A DNA stretch of 36,090 bases, taken from Chloroflexota bacterium (GTDB taxonomy: Bacteria; Chloroflexota; Dehalococcoidia; Lucifugimonadales; Lucifugimonadaceae). Shown in pieces: positions 33,637 through 36,090 of this stretch. Below the pieces are notes generated by a model. That model was given only the letters and a program-made list of their open reading frames with translations. It was not told where the DNA came from and ran no database searches. The stretch is from contig JABHBJ010000025.1 of the NCBI GenBank assembly GCA_018673955.1, positions 1 to 36,090 on the forward strand. Reading direction: 5' to 3'. The position numbers and the translations under genes are program-made. Position 1 is the first letter of the stretch, and each line of letters opens with the position of its first letter.

Positions 33637-34484
33637 ATGAAAATTGTCGACATTGTGAATCGAACTGTTCCTCCTCAGCCGTGGGTTGAAGGCGATAAAA
33701 TTCCGTGGGACGAACCCGGTTTTAGCGAACGAATGCTGAAAGAGCACCTTTCTCAAGATCACAACACAGCGAGTCGGCGATTCGACATCGTTCATCGACA
33801 GGTCGACTATCTTGAACGGATCGCTGGCGGCTTGGCTGACGATTTAAAGGTGCTAGATCTCGTCTGTGGCCCCGGTCTTGACTCGTTGGACTTAGCGAGG
33901 CGCGGCACAGCACCTACGGAATCGACTTTTCACCGGCGTCGATCGCATGGGCCAAATCGTCAGCAACAGAACAGTCGCTTAGCAGCGAATTCGTTCATGG
34001 CGACGTTTGCAGTACGGAATATGGCACTGAGTTCGATCTAGCGATGCTGATTTTTGGCGAGATCGATGTGTTTTCTGCTGAAGATCTAAGCCTGATCGTT
34101 CGTAAAGCACGTGCCGCTCTCAACACCGGTGGGGTGATGATGTTGGAGCCACACGAGCCAGGAATTGTTCGCGCCAACTTCGAGACCGGCCGCTCTTGGA
34201 GTTCGCACCAGTCCGGTCTCTTCAGCGAACGACCCCATTTGCTTCTCGAAGAGGGGTTTTGGCATGACGATGTGCAGATGGCAATGAAGCGCTGGTACGT
34301 GGTCGATGCTAAAACTGGCGAAGTGACCCCGTATTCCCAAATGGTAGTTCAGCACACGAAAGACGATCTGGTGCAGTTGATTGAGGCGGAAGGGTTTACA
34401 GTGTCGGAGGCTCCCGGTGGTTGGTCGGCAGGCAACGAAGATGGCCCGCCGGAGTTCTACCCACTCATAGCTATCACAAAGTAA
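33637..34484 (+). pseudogene. SAM-dependent methyltransferase with a single-base frameshift
   Basis: The first part (ATG 33637, MKIVDIVNRTVPPQPWVEGD) runs through motif I as VLDLVCGPGLDSLDLARRG and then loses frame. The continuation YGIDFSPASIAWAKSSATEQ, then VHGDVCSTEYGTEFDLAML and the tail to TAA 34482-34484, lies in the next frame. Eight bases (33907-33914) separate the two where nine are expected, so one base is missing. Motif I has Val where Gly is normal (LDLGCG to LDLVCG), which supports real decay, but a sequencing or assembly error is possible. Intact, it would be a 282-residue class I methyltransferase. Confidence 0.75.
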
Positions 34485-34502
34485 TCACAGGAACTCGCCC
34501 GA

Positions 34503-35741
34503 ATGACGATAAAACTAGCCGTGGCTGGCGGAAACCGAGGCGCCAGATTCGATCAGGTTTTGGGTGGTCTTGAAGATCAAATCGAACTGGTTGCGATCTG
34601 TGATCCCTCAGACGAAGTACGATCACGTTGGACGGACGGTCGACCTGACTTAAAGGCGTATTCGCAGTTCGAAGATATGGTCGAGGATCCCGGTATCGAC
34701 GCGATTTTTATTGCAACTCCGATGCTGCTTCACGCCGGTCAGGCATTAACCGCCCTAAACGCCGGGAAACATGTTCTGTCTGAGGTGATAGCCGCTGCAA
34801 CTCTCGACGAATGCCATGCGTTGGTCGAGACGGTCGAGAAGACCGGGCTGACGTACATGATGGCTGAAAACTATTGCTATCGACGTGAAGCGATGATGAT
34901 CAAGAACATGGCAGATCAGAACGTCTTTGGCGATCTGACGTACGCGGAAGGTGCTTATATTCACGATTGCCGCGATCTAATGTTCAACGACGATTTAACT
35001 CGTACTTGGCGGGGCGGCGGAACCGGCATTACGCAATCAACGCGCGGGAACGGATATCCAACTCACTCGCTGGGGCCTGTCGCTCAGTGGCTCGGGATTA
35101 ACCGGGGCGATCGACTCGCCCGCACGACGACATTTGTCACTAAATCGGCTGCTCGGCAAGAATGGGCGAGATCGGTGTTTCCAGAAGGACATGTCGATGC
35201 ACAGGACGCGGCGTGGGCCGAATTCACTGACTCCGCAACGACACTGATCGAAACGGAGCAAGGACGGGTTATCTGCCTTCGCAAAGACTCAGCTAGCCCG
35301 AGGCCGCACAACATGGCTCTTCACACGTTGCAGGGCACGCGAGGGGCGTACATGTCGGGTCGATTCGATGGCGAACAGCCGCTCGTGTGGCTTGATGGCG
35401 TATCGACTGGTGTTAGCCCTGCGAACTTCGGCTACAAAGGCATGGCGCGACCATCGGGTCAGTCGAACGAAACTCATCCCGAGTGGCAGCCGCTGCGGGA
35501 TTTGAGCGACAAGTACGAGCACCCGTATTGGAAAGAGCTCGGCGAAGAGGCGATTCAGGCTGGTCACGGAGGTGGCGATTACTTCGTGATGTACGACTTT
35601 GCAAGAGCTGTGACTGGCGAAATCGAACCACCGATCGACGTTTACGACGCGGTCACTTGGAGCAGTATTTTTCCGATCTCGATCGAGAACGTAAAACGAA
35701 ACGGCGAACCTCTCGACATTCCCGATTTTCGAAATCGGTAA
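34503..35741 (+). CDS. Gfo/Idh/MocA family protein resembling GH109 NAD-dependent glycosidase
   Basis: The 412-residue protein has an N-terminal NAD-binding Rossmann domain (GGNRG at 9-13) and a C-terminal Gfo/Idh/MocA domain. The usual catalytic EKP is replaced by SEV (93-95). Other stretches match GH109: MMAENYCYRRE (119-129), E149 in YAEGAYIHD, and YPTHSLGPVAQWLGINRGDR (185-204). In GH109 alpha-N-acetylgalactosaminidases the Tyr and His of YPTH are catalytic, and hydrolysis uses bound NAD in an oxidise-eliminate-add-reduce cycle. I infer a related glycosidase or lyase activity; a plain sugar dehydrogenase is the alternative. An AGGA site lies about 10 bases before ATG 34503. It follows the broken methyltransferase by 18 bp. 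Confidence 0.78.
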   Translation: MTIKLAVAGGNRGARFDQVLGGLEDQIELVAICDPSDEVRSRWTDGRPDLKAYSQFEDMVEDPGIDAIFIATPMLLHAGQALTALNAGKHVLSEVIAAATLDECHALVETVEKTGLTYMMAENYCYRREAMMIKNMADQNVFGDLTYAEGAYIHDCRDLMFNDDLTRTWRGGGTGITQSTRGNGYPTHSLGPVAQWLGINRGDRLARTTTFVTKSAARQEWARSVFPEGHVDAQDAAWAEFTDSATTLIETEQGRVICLRKDSASPRPHNMALHTLQGTRGAYMSGRFDGEQPLVWLDGVSTGVSPANFGYKGMARPSGQSNETHPEWQPLRDLSDKYEHPYWKELGEEAIQAGHGGGDYFVMYDFARAVTGEIEPPIDVYDAVTWSSIFPISIENVKRNGEPLDIPDFRNR

Positions 35742-36090
35742 ACACCGCAGCTGTCCCCTTCCAGACGGGAGGGCTAGGTTAGGAGAATTGCGCCGCGGAG
35801 CCGAGCCATCCGATGACGAGCGCGACTAACGAGACTGCGACTAACGCTGCCCTCGGTTGAGAAAGATCCTGAAAATCACCCTTCGAGAGCCTCAGGATGA
35901 CATTGGTCGTAGTGGGCTAATTCGAGCATGCAGAGCTCAACTTGATCATTAGGCGGACGCTTAATCAAGCAGGTGGATACAAACGATATCCGCCCTAGGG
36001 CATTGGGGGTATGAGGCTGTCCGTATGCCTTCATATTTGCGAACGATTTGTGAAAGACCGAATTAAGATTCGGTGTTAGCGCGTTCCGAC
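35742..36090. other. right-end intergenic region
   Basis: After the GH109-like gene no complete coding frame is seen to the window end. It contains the possible membrane-protein fragment described separately and the hairpin ACCGAAT-TAAG-ATTCGGT (36057-36074), a perfect 7-bp stem without a T-tract. Confidence 0.4.
35779..35916 (-). other. possible C-terminal fragment of a small membrane protein
   Basis: Read on the minus strand, a frame ending at TAA (35781-35779) gives RLSKGDFQDLSQPRAALVAV and continues SLVALVIGWLGSAAQFS, a convincing single membrane helix with a polar tail. The frame is closed upstream by TAG near 35914, and no ATG/GTG/TTG start is present. It is probably a gene remnant. 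Confidence 0.25.

Overview
The window looks like a chromosomal segment from a free-living bacterium of about 50% G+C. The best guess, by inference only, is a marine member of the Chloroflexota such as the SAR202 clade. The reasons are the mix of two enolase-superfamily dehydratases, a CoA-transferase pair, a sulfide:quinone-reductase-like flavoprotein, a secernin-type peptidase and a GH109-like oxidoreductase, together with very few Shine-Dalgarno sites. No ribosomal RNA, tRNA, CRISPR array, transposase or phage gene was found.

Layout. 1-3634: the end of an unidentified gene, then a minus-strand block of two enolase-superfamily enzymes and a glycerophosphodiester phosphodiesterase. 3755-5862: a two-subunit 3-oxoacid-type CoA transferase with a 4-base overlap, then a shortened GrdB-like protein. 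5855-8554: ffh (signal recognition particle), a small NIPSNAP-like protein, and fmt on the other strand. 8555-13317: the replication-origin neighbourhood, dnaA - AT-rich oriC with DnaA boxes - obg - nadD - pyrE. 13318-14315: a decayed zone with a possible murI scrap and a class III nucleotide cyclase interrupted by three in-frame ochre codons. 14362-16959: a strong terminator and gyrB on the minus strand. 17254-23531: a DUF1294 membrane protein and an acetoin-dehydrogenase-type 2-oxoacid dehydrogenase locus (E1 alpha, E1 beta, a HAD hydrolase, E2, AcoX). 23562-36090: accessory genes (methyltransferase, FtsX-like permease, flavoprotein oxidoreductase, secernin, inositol-monophosphatase-like protein, VOC protein, GH109-like oxidoreductase) mixed with broken genes.

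How the parts work together. The dnaA-oriC-obg-gyrB region carries replication and core housekeeping functions. The aco locus would cleave acetoin, or another 2-oxo compound, to acetyl-CoA; E3 is not encoded here. The CoA transferase, enolase-superfamily dehydratases, HAD dehalogenase and GH109-like protein fit a heterotroph that uses organic acids and sugar acids.

The most striking observations are: a perfect 15-bp inverted repeat inside the domain II linker of dnaA; a perfect DnaA box overlapping the obg start codon; an inositol-monophosphatase homologue that lacks two metal-binding aspartates; a second intragenic hairpin over the secernin active-site codons; and an unusual number of gene remnants (about seven or eight in 36 kb). 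I did not find a convincing multi-gene system of an unknown type.
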